From Marinobacter salexigens (GTDB lineage Bacteria > Pseudomonadota > Gammaproteobacteria > Pseudomonadales > Oleiphilaceae): a stretch of 64,000 nucleotides of DNA. Positions 18,547 to 27,151 of the stretch are shown piece by piece. Below the pieces are notes generated by a model. That model had not been told where the DNA came from and made no database searches. It saw nothing but the letters and a program-made list of their open reading frames with translations. Position numbers and translations under genes: made by a program. The stretch spans positions 914,667 through 978,666 of the forward strand of contig NZ_JAHKPV010000021.1 in assembly GCF_018860765.1 (NCBI RefSeq), written 5' to 3'. Position 1 is the stretch's first letter. Every line of letters starts with the position of its first letter.

Positions 18547-20280
18547 CTAGGAAAGCGGCTCCAGATAATCAACCAAAAGCTGCAGATTAGTCCGCCCCCG
18601 AAACGTATTGGCATCCGGCTTGTAAACCACACGAGCCCCAGTGCGCGTATAATCGGGAACCTCCGGCCCGGTGTTGAACGCTATGCCATCAATAATGCCG
18701 CTGCCGTCCACGGGCTGCAAAACCAGCTTTAAGTGGTTTTCGGCCACAATACGCTGGCTGACCACCCGAAAATCGCCATCGAACAAGGGTTCCGGGAAAT
18801 GCTGCCCCCAAGGACCCGCACGCTTGAGCAGCGCTGCCGTTTCCAGCGACAGTTCATCCGAACTTAGCGGGCCGTCGGTGGTGATCGCCGCCTCAAGATC
18901 TGCGGCTGTGAGAGTATCACGCACAGCCTGATCGAAAGCATCGGAGAATGTATCGAGGTCACTCCGGGCTAAGGTCATTCCAGCCGCCATCGCGTGGCCG
19001 CCGTATTTATGCATCACACCTGGATACCGTGAATCCACAACTGCCAACACATCGCGGATATGAAGTCCCGGAATGGATCGGGCTGAGCCTTTTATATCCA
19101 CACCGTTTTCATCCGGCGCAAAGGCGATGGTGGGTCTATGGGTCTGTTCGCGGATTCTGGCCGCAAGAATACCGATTACCCCTTGGTGCCAATCCTGATC
19201 AAACAACGCCAGCCCCCAGGGTAGCCCTTCCAAGTCCAAAGACATGGAGGCGAGTAAATCCTGCGCCTGCGTTTTCATGTCTTTTTCGATGGTGCGCCTT
19301 TCCCGGTTAAAGGTATCCAGTTCACGGGCAAGTCTGCGGGCTTCGTCCGGGTTGTCTGCCAGCAGGCAGGCTATGCCAACACTCATGTCGTCGAGCCGGC
19401 CAGCGGCGTTGAGCCGTGGGCCAACCACAAATCCAAGATCGGTTGAGCTTATGTTCCCATGCTCTCGGCCAGCCACTTCAAGCAGTGCAAGGATACCCGG
19501 GCGGGCTTCGCCTTGGCGAATGCGGCGCAAACCCTGCTCGACAAAAATCCGGTTGTTGTGATCCAGCGGAACTACGTCAGCGACAGTGCCCAACGCAACC
19601 AGATCCAACAGGTTACCCAAGTTGGGCTCTGGCTGTGGCAAGAGGCCAGCTTCCCTTAGTTTTTTGCGCAGAGCAGTGAGCACGTAGAACATGACACCCA
19701 CGCCAGCAGCATTTTTACTCAGGAAGGCACAACCGGGTTGATTGGGATTTACAATAGCGTCGGCATCTGGGAGCATTTCGCCAGCAAGGTGGTGGTCCGT
19801 AACCACCACCTTAATTCCCAGTTCCTTCGCTGCGTGTACACCCTCGACGGCTGAAATTCCGTTATCCACCGTCACCAAAAGATCCGGCAGTTCACCCTCT
19901 TCTTTCAGTCGCTCAATAATCCCCGGGGTCAGCCCATAGCCATCAGAGAAGCGGCTGGGCACCCGAAAATCAATGCGTTGCAATCCGAGCATGGAGAGCC
20001 CGAGCATGGCGACTGCTGTGCTGGTTGCGCCGTCAGCATCAAAATCACCGAGTACAAGCACACGCTGGTTCTGGGCAATAGCACCTGCTAGAAGTTCAAC
20101 CGCACGGTCGATGCCGCGCAACTCAAAAGGCGAAGCCAGATGCTTGAGGGTGTAACTCAATTGGTTATCGGAGGTAACACCACGAGCGGCATAGAGGCGG
20201 CGGAGCAAAGGGGGCAGATCTTGCCCCCAACCCGGAAAGTCTTCCGGGCGGGGACGACGCAGGATCTTTTTGGGTGTCAT
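18547..20280 (-). CDS. recJ: Single-stranded-DNA-specific 5'-3' exonuclease RecJ
   Basis: RecJ degrades single-stranded DNA 5' to 3' in recombination and mismatch or base-excision repair. The DHH-family metal motifs are present: GDFDADGATST (Asp79, Asp81, Asp83), TDHHLAG (Asp162, His163, His164) and PLDHNNRIFVEQG, together with the C-terminal DHHA1 region (GSARSIPGLHIRDVLA, YGGHAMAAGMTL). At 577 residues it has normal length. It starts 6 bp after the thrC stop, so the two are probably co-transcribed. The order thrC-recJ-prfB-lysS is conserved in gammaproteobacteria. Confidence 0.96.
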   Translation of the reverse strand: MTPKKILRRPRPEDFPGWGQDLPPLLRRLYAARGVTSDNQLSYTLKHLASPFELRGIDRAVELLAGAIAQNQRVLVLGDFDADGATSTAVAMLGLSMLGLQRIDFRVPSRFSDGYGLTPGIIERLKEEGELPDLLVTVDNGISAVEGVHAAKELGIKVVVTDHHLAGEMLPDADAIVNPNQPGCAFLSKNAAGVGVMFYVLTALRKKLREAGLLPQPEPNLGNLLDLVALGTVADVVPLDHNNRIFVEQGLRRIRQGEARPGILALLEVAGREHGNISSTDLGFVVGPRLNAAGRLDDMSVGIACLLADNPDEARRLARELDTFNRERRTIEKDMKTQAQDLLASMSLDLEGLPWGLALFDQDWHQGVIGILAARIREQTHRPTIAFAPDENGVDIKGSARSIPGLHIRDVLAVVDSRYPGVMHKYGGHAMAAGMTLARSDLDTFSDAFDQAVRDTLTAADLEAAITTDGPLSSDELSLETAALLKRAGPWGQHFPEPLFDGDFRVVSQRIVAENHLKLVLQPVDGSGIIDGIAFNTGPEVPDYTRTGARVVYKPDANTFRGRTNLQLLVDYLEPLS

Positions 20281-20286
20281 ACAGGG

Positions 20287-21687
20287 TTATGCATTCTTCC
20301 AGTGCTTTGCGATAAACGCCTGAACCCCTGCTCTATCGTTGTCGAGCACGGTGTAACGCTCTTCCCGCTCGAACAGATCCGCCATATGAGCCGGAAGTGC
20401 CGGTTTAACCGTCAGTCCGGATTCAACGATGGCGTCAGGGAACTTGGCCGGATGTGCGGTACCAAGGGTAATCATCGGAATTTGGTCATCCCGGCGACAA
20501 GCCCGAGCGGCATGCACACCAATGGCGGTGTGGGGATCTAGCAAGTATTCGTTCTGTTGATAGACTTCACGGATGGTGTCACACGTAGCTTGGTCATCAA
20601 CGGAAGCGCTGTCAAACAGCTTACGGGCTTTCTTCCAGCGGTAATCTTCAATACTAACAGGGCCTTTAGCCGCGTTTTCGAGCAGTTCTTTAACCGCAAG
20701 CCCATCACGCCCGTGAAGGTCGAACAACAAACGCTCAAAATTGCTGGACACCATAATGTCCATACTCGGCGAGAGCGTGTGCTCAAGTTGATGCTGCTCG
20801 TATTTGTTGCCACTCATAAAGCGATGAAGAATATCGTTTTTGTTGGTGGCGATAACCAGCTGCGATATCGGAAGCCCCATCTTCTTCGCCAGATAGCCAG
20901 CAAAGATATCTCCGAAATTACCCGTAGGCACAGAGAACGCCATGCTGCGATCCGGGCCACCGAGAGCTAGAGAAGCATGGAAGTAGTAAACAATCTGAGC
21001 CATGATCCGGGCCCAGTTAATGGAGTTCACTGCTGCCAGCTTGGCTTTACCACCCAGAAACGACTGGTCGCCAAAACTCTCTTTAACCATGCGCTGGCAG
21101 TCATCAAAATTGCCTTTAATGGCAATATTGTGGATGTTGTCACCCTGTACCGTGGTCATCTGGCGACGCTGTACTTCTGATACACGCTCGTAAGGGTGCA
21201 GGATAAAGATATCCACGTGTTCGCAGCGGCGACAGCCCTCAATAGCCGCAGACCCGGTATCCCCGGACGTCGCTCCCATAATTACTGCGTGTTCCTGGCG
21301 CTTTTCAAGCACATGATCCAGCAAGCGGCCTAGCAACTGAAGGGCAAAATCCTTGAATGCCAATGTTGGCCCGCGGAATAGTTCCATCACCCATTCGTTA
21401 GCATCAAGCTGCACCAACGGAGCAACCGCTTTATGGGCAAACACACTGTAGGTGTCATCAAGCATTTGCCGGAAATCAGCCTCTGGAATAGCCTCTTCCA
21501 CAAACGGGTACATAATATTGAACGCAAGCTCTGTGTATGGAAGCCCGCGCCAACTGCGAATCTCTTCCAAACTGAAGTGCGGGAGTGATTCCGGCACATA
21601 AAGGCCGCCATCGGGGGCTAACCCTGTGAGCAAAACGTCTTCAAAGCCCAGTGCGGGTGCTTCTCCCCGCGTACTGATGTATCTCAC
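20287..21687 (-). CDS. thrC: Threonine synthase
   Basis: A PLP enzyme converting O-phosphohomoserine to threonine. The lysine that binds PLP is Lys112 in GPTLAFKDFALQLLG, and the glycine-rich phosphate loop ATSGDTGSAAIEG follows. The N-terminus MRYISTRGEAPALGFEDVLLTGLAPDGGLYVPE is typical of the longer proteobacterial type (466 residues). It lies 26 bp after hom and just before recJ. Together hom and thrC supply the branch from aspartate semialdehyde to threonine; thrB is not in the window. Confidence 0.96.
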   Translation of the reverse strand: MRYISTRGEAPALGFEDVLLTGLAPDGGLYVPESLPHFSLEEIRSWRGLPYTELAFNIMYPFVEEAIPEADFRQMLDDTYSVFAHKAVAPLVQLDANEWVMELFRGPTLAFKDFALQLLGRLLDHVLEKRQEHAVIMGATSGDTGSAAIEGCRRCEHVDIFILHPYERVSEVQRRQMTTVQGDNIHNIAIKGNFDDCQRMVKESFGDQSFLGGKAKLAAVNSINWARIMAQIVYYFHASLALGGPDRSMAFSVPTGNFGDIFAGYLAKKMGLPISQLVIATNKNDILHRFMSGNKYEQHQLEHTLSPSMDIMVSSNFERLLFDLHGRDGLAVKELLENAAKGPVSIEDYRWKKARKLFDSASVDDQATCDTIREVYQQNEYLLDPHTAIGVHAARACRRDDQIPMITLGTAHPAKFPDAIVESGLTVKPALPAHMADLFEREERYTVLDNDRAGVQAFIAKHWKNA

Positions 21688-21713
21688 GTGAGTACCTGCT
21701 GATTATGGTTTTC

Positions 21714-23015
21714 TCAGTTAAAGTTTTCGGCGCGAATACGTACAACCGGGCCGTCTGTATCAGAGAGGGACTCCAGCTCTTCAATAGCGCGGTTGATTTG
21801 CCGCTCCTGCACAGTGTGAGTGAGGATAATGACGGGAATGCGGCCGTCCTTCATCTCTGACTCTTTCTGCATGATCGACTCGATATTGATGCCGTGCTCA
21901 CTCAGAATGGATGCGATCTTAGCCAGCACACCCGGACGGTCTAAAGCAGTTATGCGCAGATAGTAGGCAGACTGGATATCTTCCATGGACAGTACATCCA
22001 GATTTTCCAGCGCATCCGGGGTAAACCCAAGGTAAGGCACTCTCAATGTGCTTCCACTTGCCAGGATGCGCGCAACATCTACAAGATCTGCAATTACTGC
22101 AGAAGCCGTTGCTTCATCGCCCGCACCGGGGCCGTAATACATAGTTTGGCCAACTGCATCACCATCCACAAGAACCGCGTTCAGAACGCCATCAACCTGA
22201 GCAATCAGGTGGCTTTTGGGAACCAGAGTGGGATGCACACGTAACTCAATACCGTCATCCCGTCGGCGCGCAATGCCCAGATGCTTTATGCGGTAGCCAA
22301 GTTGCTCCGCATGGGCAATGTCGTAGGGTGTGATTGACGAAATCCCTTCAGTAAAGGCTTTTTCAAACTGCAGAGGAACGCCAAAACCTGCCGAAGCGAG
22401 AATGGTTAGCTTATGGGCTGCATCAATGCCCTCAACGTCAAAAGTCGGGTCTGCTTCCGCGTAACCGAGATCCTGAGCCTCTTTAAGTACTTCAGCAAAC
22501 GCACGGCCTGCGCGCATTTCGGTCAGAATATAATTACCGGTGCCATTGATGATGCCAGCAATCCAATCAATACGATTACCTGCCAAGCCTTCACGGACGG
22601 CCTTCATTACAGGAATACCGCCTGCAACACCCGCTTCATAGGCAACCACAACGCCAGCCCTTTCTGCAGCGGTAAATATCTCGTTACCATGAACGGCAAT
22701 CAACGCCTTGTTGGCCGTAACGACGTGCTTACCATTGACGATAGCTGCTAGCACAAGCTCACGTGCGGTTTCATAACCTCCGATCAGCTCTACCACAACG
22801 TCGACCGCAGGGTCGTTAACCACATCGAAAATCTCGGTGCTGAAGGCCACATCGCCAAGATCTAAATCGTCACGGTTGCGCCGGCTAGCTACCCGGGTAA
22901 TCCGGATATTACAGCCCGAACGGCCCGCAATAAGTGCGGCGTTACGAGTCAATACATTGAATGTACCGCCGCCAACGGTTCCCAGTCCGCAGATTCCGAC
23001 ATTGACGTCTTTCAA
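21714..23015 (-). CDS. hom: Homoserine dehydrogenase
   Basis: This enzyme reduces aspartate semialdehyde to homoserine, the branch point for threonine and methionine. The Rossmann motif GICGLGTVGGGTF is at residues 7-19, the catalytic domain includes GIINGTGNYIL, and an ACT regulatory domain closes the protein (YYLRITALDRPGVLAKIASIL). I start at the TTG at 23015, giving 433 residues, the usual length for the monofunctional type; an AGAGGTGAG ribosome binding site precedes it. The upstream open frame to 23096 has no family resemblance. The presence of the ACT domain implies threonine feedback inhibition. It heads a probable hom-thrC-recJ unit. Confidence 0.95.
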   Translation of the reverse strand: MKDVNVGICGLGTVGGGTFNVLTRNAALIAGRSGCNIRITRVASRRNRDDLDLGDVAFSTEIFDVVNDPAVDVVVELIGGYETARELVLAAIVNGKHVVTANKALIAVHGNEIFTAAERAGVVVAYEAGVAGGIPVMKAVREGLAGNRIDWIAGIINGTGNYILTEMRAGRAFAEVLKEAQDLGYAEADPTFDVEGIDAAHKLTILASAGFGVPLQFEKAFTEGISSITPYDIAHAEQLGYRIKHLGIARRRDDGIELRVHPTLVPKSHLIAQVDGVLNAVLVDGDAVGQTMYYGPGAGDEATASAVIADLVDVARILASGSTLRVPYLGFTPDALENLDVLSMEDIQSAYYLRITALDRPGVLAKIASILSEHGINIESIMQKESEMKDGRIPVIILTHTVQERQINRAIEELESLSDTDGPVVRIRAENFN

Positions 23016-23106
23016 GCTCTCACCTCTGATCCCGAAGGGGTCCTGATGTATTGTAGTAGTGCAGCAACGTGCAATTGCGGCACTGAAAGGCCGCATAGTA
23101 TACCGA

Positions 23107-23133
23107 TTCAGGGCTTGATGAATAAGCCCTGAA
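23107..23133. other. Perfect 10-bp intergenic hairpin between hom and dsbC
   Basis: TTCAGGGCTT (23107-23116) and AAGCCCTGAA (23124-23133) form a perfect stem with a 7-base loop. It lies 32 bases beyond the dsbC stop. No T-tract follows on either strand, so it may be a terminator of the weak or Rho-dependent type, an mRNA-stabilising structure, or an attenuating hairpin before hom. Confidence 0.45.
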
Positions 23134-23165
23134 CCAAAAGCAAGTCACAGAAGTTCGTAACCGTT

Positions 23166-23897
23166 TTAAAGCAGGCCAAGCCCTTCGGCAAGACTCTTGG
23201 CTGGTACATAGCCTCGTACAATGTTGCCGTCCTCCAGCAAAATTGCGGGCGTGCCCGTAACACCAACCCGCTGACCTAGCTGAAACTGCTCCAACACAGG
23301 GTTTTCGCACTCCGCCGCAGGCACTGCTTTACCGGCCTTTGCTGCACTCATCGCCGCTTTCTGGTCCTCTGCACACCAAACGGATTCGTATTTCACAAAC
23401 GATGGTTGACCCGGGCCGGAGCGCGGATAGGCATAGTAGTTCACAGTAATACCGTATTCATTGAGTTGCTGCACTTCATCATGGAGCTTGCGGCAATAGG
23501 GGCAGTCAATATCGGTAAACACATCGATCACGGCTTTTTCATTACTTGCCTTGAATGTGATAAGCCCGTCCTTGCCATAACCTTCCATGGCCTTCTGGCG
23601 CTGACCGGCTCTGGCCTCTTCTGTTACGTTGGCGATCCCCTTGTCAGTAACCTTGAGCAAATCGCCGGTAAGCAGGTACTGCCCGTCAGATGTGGTATAA
23701 ACGGTTTCGCCGTTAGCGCTTTGAACTTCATAAAGCCCCTTAGCTTCGGACTCTTGCACCGACAGAATTTTCAACCCCGGCACAGCACCGGAGAGCCTCT
23801 CGCTGATGCCATCTTCAACATCACCTGCAATACCGTAGGGCGAACCCAAAACACCAACTGCCACAACAACCGTCACAAAAAACCGTTTTACATTCAT
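23166..23897 (-). CDS. dsbC: Periplasmic disulfide isomerase DsbC
   Basis: DsbC rearranges wrong disulfides in periplasmic proteins and is kept reduced by DsbD. The 243-residue product (start ATG 23897) begins with a signal peptide (MNVKRFFVTVVVAVGVLGSPYGIAG), followed by an N-terminal dimerisation domain (about 22-80) and a thioredoxin-fold domain with the active site CPYC at residues 132-135 (DCPYCRKLHDE). The cis-Pro loop is VTGTPAILL. The frame is open to 23957, but the extra 20 residues spoil the signal peptide. It lies between xerD and hom, as in Pseudomonas. Confidence 0.94.
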   Translation of the reverse strand: MNVKRFFVTVVVAVGVLGSPYGIAGDVEDGISERLSGAVPGLKILSVQESEAKGLYEVQSANGETVYTTSDGQYLLTGDLLKVTDKGIANVTEEARAGQRQKAMEGYGKDGLITFKASNEKAVIDVFTDIDCPYCRKLHDEVQQLNEYGITVNYYAYPRSGPGQPSFVKYESVWCAEDQKAAMSAAKAGKAVPAAECENPVLEQFQLGQRVGVTGTPAILLEDGNIVRGYVPAKSLAEGLGLL

Positions 23898-24032
23898 TCT
23901 GGCAAACACACCTATTCTGTCGAATATTAAATGGACCTGCGGGAACACCCAAGCCATCCATGAAACCTAGAACCCTGCGACACCTGAGCGGAACAAAAGT
24001 TCAAAACGCCACCTTACAGAAAAATCACATAC

Positions 24033-24935
24033 TCAACCACGGGGATGATGAGTCTGATGTAGCGACTGTAGGCGCTGGCGCGCAACGTGGGTGTATATTT
24101 GGGTGGTAGAGAGGTCAGAGTGCCCCAGCAACATTTGAACCACACGCAGGTCAGCACCATGGTTTAGCAAATGGGTTGCAAAAGCATGCCTGAGCGTATG
24201 GGGTGATAAATGCTTGCGAATACCAGTGCGCACTGCATATTGACGAATACGGTGCCAAAAGGTTTGCCGTGTCATGGCTACCGCCCGGTTACCGGGAAAC
24301 AGCGCATCACAGGCACGGCCCTTGAGGAGCTCCGGGCGCCCCTCTTTCATATATCGCACAAGCCAGTCCACTGCCTCTTCTCCCAAAGGGACCAAGCGCT
24401 CCTTATCCCCCTTACCCGTAACACGTATAACCCCTTGGCGAAGGTTTACCTGATCAACACGCAACCCAGTGAGTTCAGACACCCGAAGACCACACCCGTA
24501 GAGGATTTCCAGCATAGCCTTGTCGCGCTGCTCAATTGGCAATCCGGGGTCCGGCTCAGCCAGCAGCGCGTCCACTTCCTGCTCAGTCAGCGAGTCCGGA
24601 AGTCGGCGCGGTAAGCGGGGGCTGTCGATACGCAGTGTGGGATCTTCATTTATCAAACGTTCGCGAAGAAGAAACCGATAAAAGCGCCGAATACCTGAGA
24701 GCCGACGGGCTGCAGTCGATGTTTTAAGGCCTTGGGCAAGACCGCTAGCCATCCAGTCCAGTAGATCTGTTCGTCGCACCTGCGCCAGCAAGGGCTTACC
24801 GGGGAGACCCTCCAACCACACCGACAAGCGCTGCAGATCGCTGCGATACGCCTGACGGGTCTTTTCGCCCAGACCATCCTCAAGCCAAACCGCATCGACG
24901 AACCGGACAACGACTGTTTCATCCTCGGGCCTCAT
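24033..24935 (-). CDS. xerD: Site-specific tyrosine recombinase XerD
   Basis: XerD acts with XerC at dif to resolve chromosome dimers. The 300-residue version has an N-terminal SAM-like domain and the catalytic residues Arg151 (YGCGLRVSEL), Lys175, His246 and Arg249 (PHTLRHAFATHLL), His272 and Tyr281 (STTQIYTHV). I start at the ATG at 24935. The frame is open to 25022, but that extension contains the terminator of the rplS operon (24992-25019), so it is unlikely to be coding. The gene is followed by dsbC at 135 bp. Confidence 0.94.
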   Translation of the reverse strand: MRPEDETVVVRFVDAVWLEDGLGEKTRQAYRSDLQRLSVWLEGLPGKPLLAQVRRTDLLDWMASGLAQGLKTSTAARRLSGIRRFYRFLLRERLINEDPTLRIDSPRLPRRLPDSLTEQEVDALLAEPDPGLPIEQRDKAMLEILYGCGLRVSELTGLRVDQVNLRQGVIRVTGKGDKERLVPLGEEAVDWLVRYMKEGRPELLKGRACDALFPGNRAVAMTRQTFWHRIRQYAVRTGIRKHLSPHTLRHAFATHLLNHGADLRVVQMLLGHSDLSTTQIYTHVARQRLQSLHQTHHPRG

Positions 24936-24991
24936 AGACTCGCTCTCTGTCAACCTCATTAACAATACTGCATTCTGGCTCGCCAGAATCG

Positions 24992-25019
24992 AAAAAGGCA
25001 GCCCTAAGGCTGCCTTTTT
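24992..25019 (-). terminator. Rho-independent terminator of the rpsP-rimM-trmD-rplS operon
   Basis: AAAAAGGCAGCC (24992-25003) and GGCTGCCTTTTT (25008-25019) form a perfect 12-bp stem with a CTAA loop. On the minus strand it lies about 30 bases after the rplS stop, and the stem ends in a run of five Ts, a textbook factor-independent terminator. Since the hairpin is symmetric it could also work on the plus strand, but no plus-strand gene ends there. Confidence 0.85.
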
Positions 25020-25048
25020 CACTGCAAGGTTGCTCAGCGAATAGCTGA

Positions 25049-25405
25049 TCAGCCCAACTTTTCCTTGATACGTGCCGCCTTACCAGACAGCTCGCGCAAG
25101 TAGTAAAGTTTGGCTTGACGCACATCACCACGACGCTTCACTGAAATGCTGTCGATCAGCTTAGAGAAGGTCTGGAAAGTACGCTCAACGCCTACGCCGT
25201 AGGAAATCTTCCGTACGGTAAATGACGAGTTCATGCCACGGTTACGCTTACCGATTACAACACCTTCGAACGCCTGCAGACGCTCACGGTTGCCTTCCGT
25301 AACACGAACCTGAATAACCACGGTATCACCCGGCGCAAACGGGGGGATTTCCTTGGTCATCTGCTCTGTTTCAATTTGATTGATGATGTTGTTCTTGCCG
25401 CTCAT
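25049..25405 (-). CDS. rplS: 50S ribosomal protein L19
   Basis: L19 sits at the 30S-50S interface of the ribosome. The 118-residue protein (start ATG 25405 with AGGAG eight bases upstream) shows the family motif [35 protein letters not shown], then [45 protein letters not shown]. The frame is open to 25456, but the good ribosome binding site and usual L19 length favour the downstream start. Last gene of the rpsP-rimM-trmD-rplS operon; a strong terminator follows. Confidence 0.97.
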   Translation of the reverse strand: MSGKNNIINQIETEQMTKEIPPFAPGDTVVIQVRVTEGNRERLQAFEGVVIGKRNRGMNSSFTVRKISYGVGVERTFQTFSKLIDSISVKRRGDVRQAKLYYLRELSGKAARIKEKLG

Positions 25406-25430
25406 CGTAATGCTCCTGATACCCAATCTT

Positions 25431-26189
25431 TTAATGCCCTGATGATTCAGAGGCACACGGTTCGTTTAAAATCTCACCCAGCAACTCACGCTCTTCATCC
25501 GTAAGCACCCGCTTTTCAAGCAGGTCGGGGCGTCGTTCCCGGGTTCGCCTCAGCGACTGCTTGAGCCGCCAACGCCGGATCTGATCATGGTGACCGCCCA
25601 ACAAAATATCCGGCACCGCCTGACCTTCGTATACTTCGGGCCGGGTGTAGTGCGGACAATCCAGCAAACCGTCAGCAAATGAATCTTGTTCTGCCGACTG
25701 CGCATGACCCAGCGCTCCGGGGATGAGGCGTGTAACCGCATCAATAACAGTCATCGCTGCCAACTCGCCACCAGAAAGCACAAAGTCTCCCAACGATATT
25801 TCCCGGTCGACTTCTGTTGCTATCAGGCGCTCATCAACACCTTCATAACGGCCTGCAACCAGAATTAAACGCTCTTCTGCAGCCAGTGACTCAACTACAG
25901 CCTGATTCAGCGTTTCACCCTGAGGTGACAGATAAACCACACAGGCTTTTCCTGGCGCTGCTTTCCGTGCTGCGTGGATGGCATCTCTGAGCGGCTGAAT
26001 TTTCATCAGCATACCCGGGCCACCCCCGTAAGGACGGTCGTCAACGGTGCGGTGACGATCTTCGGTAAACTCTCGAGGGTTCCAGCTATTGAAGGTCAAA
26101 AGACCGTCACGTACTGCCCTACTCGTTATCCCGTAATCCGTTACCGCCTGAAACATCTCGGGGAACAAGCTGACTGCGCCAATCCACAC
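25431..26189 (-). CDS. trmD: tRNA (guanine37-N1)-methyltransferase
   Basis: TrmD methylates G37 next to the anticodon, which suppresses frameshifting. It is a SPOUT enzyme with a trefoil knot; the S-adenosylmethionine-binding knot region shows [26 protein letters not shown] and [24 protein letters not shown]. The 252-residue protein starts with a GTG (26189-26187), three bases after the rimM stop. It is co-transcribed with rpsP, rimM and rplS in the conserved order. Confidence 0.97.
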   Translation of the reverse strand: MWIGAVSLFPEMFQAVTDYGITSRAVRDGLLTFNSWNPREFTEDRHRTVDDRPYGGGPGMLMKIQPLRDAIHAARKAAPGKACVVYLSPQGETLNQAVVESLAAEERLILVAGRYEGVDERLIATEVDREISLGDFVLSGGELAAMTVIDAVTRLIPGALGHAQSAEQDSFADGLLDCPHYTRPEVYEGQAVPDILLGGHHDQIRRWRLKQSLRRTRERRPDLLEKRVLTDEERELLGEILNEPCASESSGH

Positions 26190-26192
26190 CCG

Positions 26193-26720
26193 TCAGAACT
26201 CCGGATCCCAGTCTGCAACCAACTTGCGCGCTTCCAGATCAATTTCCCGAACCACTTGATCAGGAAGATATGGAATCAGGCGCTCCCGCTGATCTATTGA
26301 GTCAGCCGTTGCGTGCACAACCAGTACATCATTGGAACCGGTTTCTATTAGGTGGTCCACTCTTCCGAGGCACTCACCCTCAACCGTAAACACATCAAGA
26401 CCCTGCAACTGACGCCAGTAAAACTCGCCTTCAGGGAGCTCTGGCAACTCAGCAGTCGGAACCTTGATTTCAGCGCCACAATAGGTGCGCGCCAACTCAC
26501 GATCGCCAATACCTTTAAGCCTGACAACGATCGCCTTACCTTGTCGGCGACCCTCCTCAAGCTTTGCAGGAATACGCTTACCGTCCAGATCAAGAACCCA
26601 GTTGGTATAACCAAGTATTCCATCTATGGGGTCGGTAAAGGAATAAACCTTGAGCCATCCTTTAACCCCAAACACCGAGGTAATCCGACCGATCACAGTT
26701 TCCTGCGAATTCTGCGTCAT
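26193..26720 (-). CDS. rimM: 16S rRNA processing protein RimM
   Basis: RimM binds S19 and helps mature the 30S head domain. It has an N-terminal beta-barrel domain (IGRITSVFGVKGWLKVYSFTDP) and a PRC-barrel C-terminal domain (EFYWRQLQGLDVFTVEGECLGRVDHLIETGSNDVLVV, ending near LIPYLPDQVVREIDLEARKLVADWDPEF). At 175 residues it has normal length. It lies between rpsP and trmD, where it is found in nearly all gammaproteobacteria. Confidence 0.96.
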   Translation of the reverse strand: MTQNSQETVIGRITSVFGVKGWLKVYSFTDPIDGILGYTNWVLDLDGKRIPAKLEEGRRQGKAIVVRLKGIGDRELARTYCGAEIKVPTAELPELPEGEFYWRQLQGLDVFTVEGECLGRVDHLIETGSNDVLVVHATADSIDQRERLIPYLPDQVVREIDLEARKLVADWDPEF

Positions 26721-26747
26721 GCTACAACCTCGGCTGTCAGTAAAAGC

Positions 26748-26987
26748 TTACTCAGCAGTCTTTAGCAGCTGCGCAACGCGATCGCTGGTCTGTGCACCTT
26801 GACCTACCCAGTAATTCACTCGGTCGCGATCAACACGCAGACGCTCTTCCTGACCGCGGGCGATAGGGTTGAAAAAACCAACGCGCTCAATGAAAGCACC
26901 GTCACGTGAATTACGGCTGTCAGTTACTGTTAGGTGATAGAACGGGCGCTTCTTGGAACCGCCACGAGCCAAACGGATTGTTACCAT
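26748..26987 (-). CDS. rpsP: 30S ribosomal protein S16
   Basis: A 79-residue S16 with the family N-terminus [41 protein letters not shown], matching over its full length. It heads the rpsP-rimM-trmD-rplS operon, 27 bp before rimM. The gap of about 165 bases to ffh upstream is probably where its promoter lies; a TAGAAT is present there on the minus strand, but I could not place a convincing -35. Confidence 0.97.
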   Translation of the reverse strand: MVTIRLARGGSKKRPFYHLTVTDSRNSRDGAFIERVGFFNPIARGQEERLRVDRDRVNYWVGQGAQTSDRVAQLLKTAE

Positions 26988-27151
26988 TTAACCAATATCC
27001 TGTTCTGTTATACGAACTTTGTACGTTTCACGCTTGCCACAACCGTGGCTGACGCGGAGATCCATACTCGAAAGGGGCGCTATTCTATGCTAAAAATACG
27101 CCAAAGAAAACAGGCAAACAGACTGAATGCAGGTTTTCCTTGTAAGGCATT

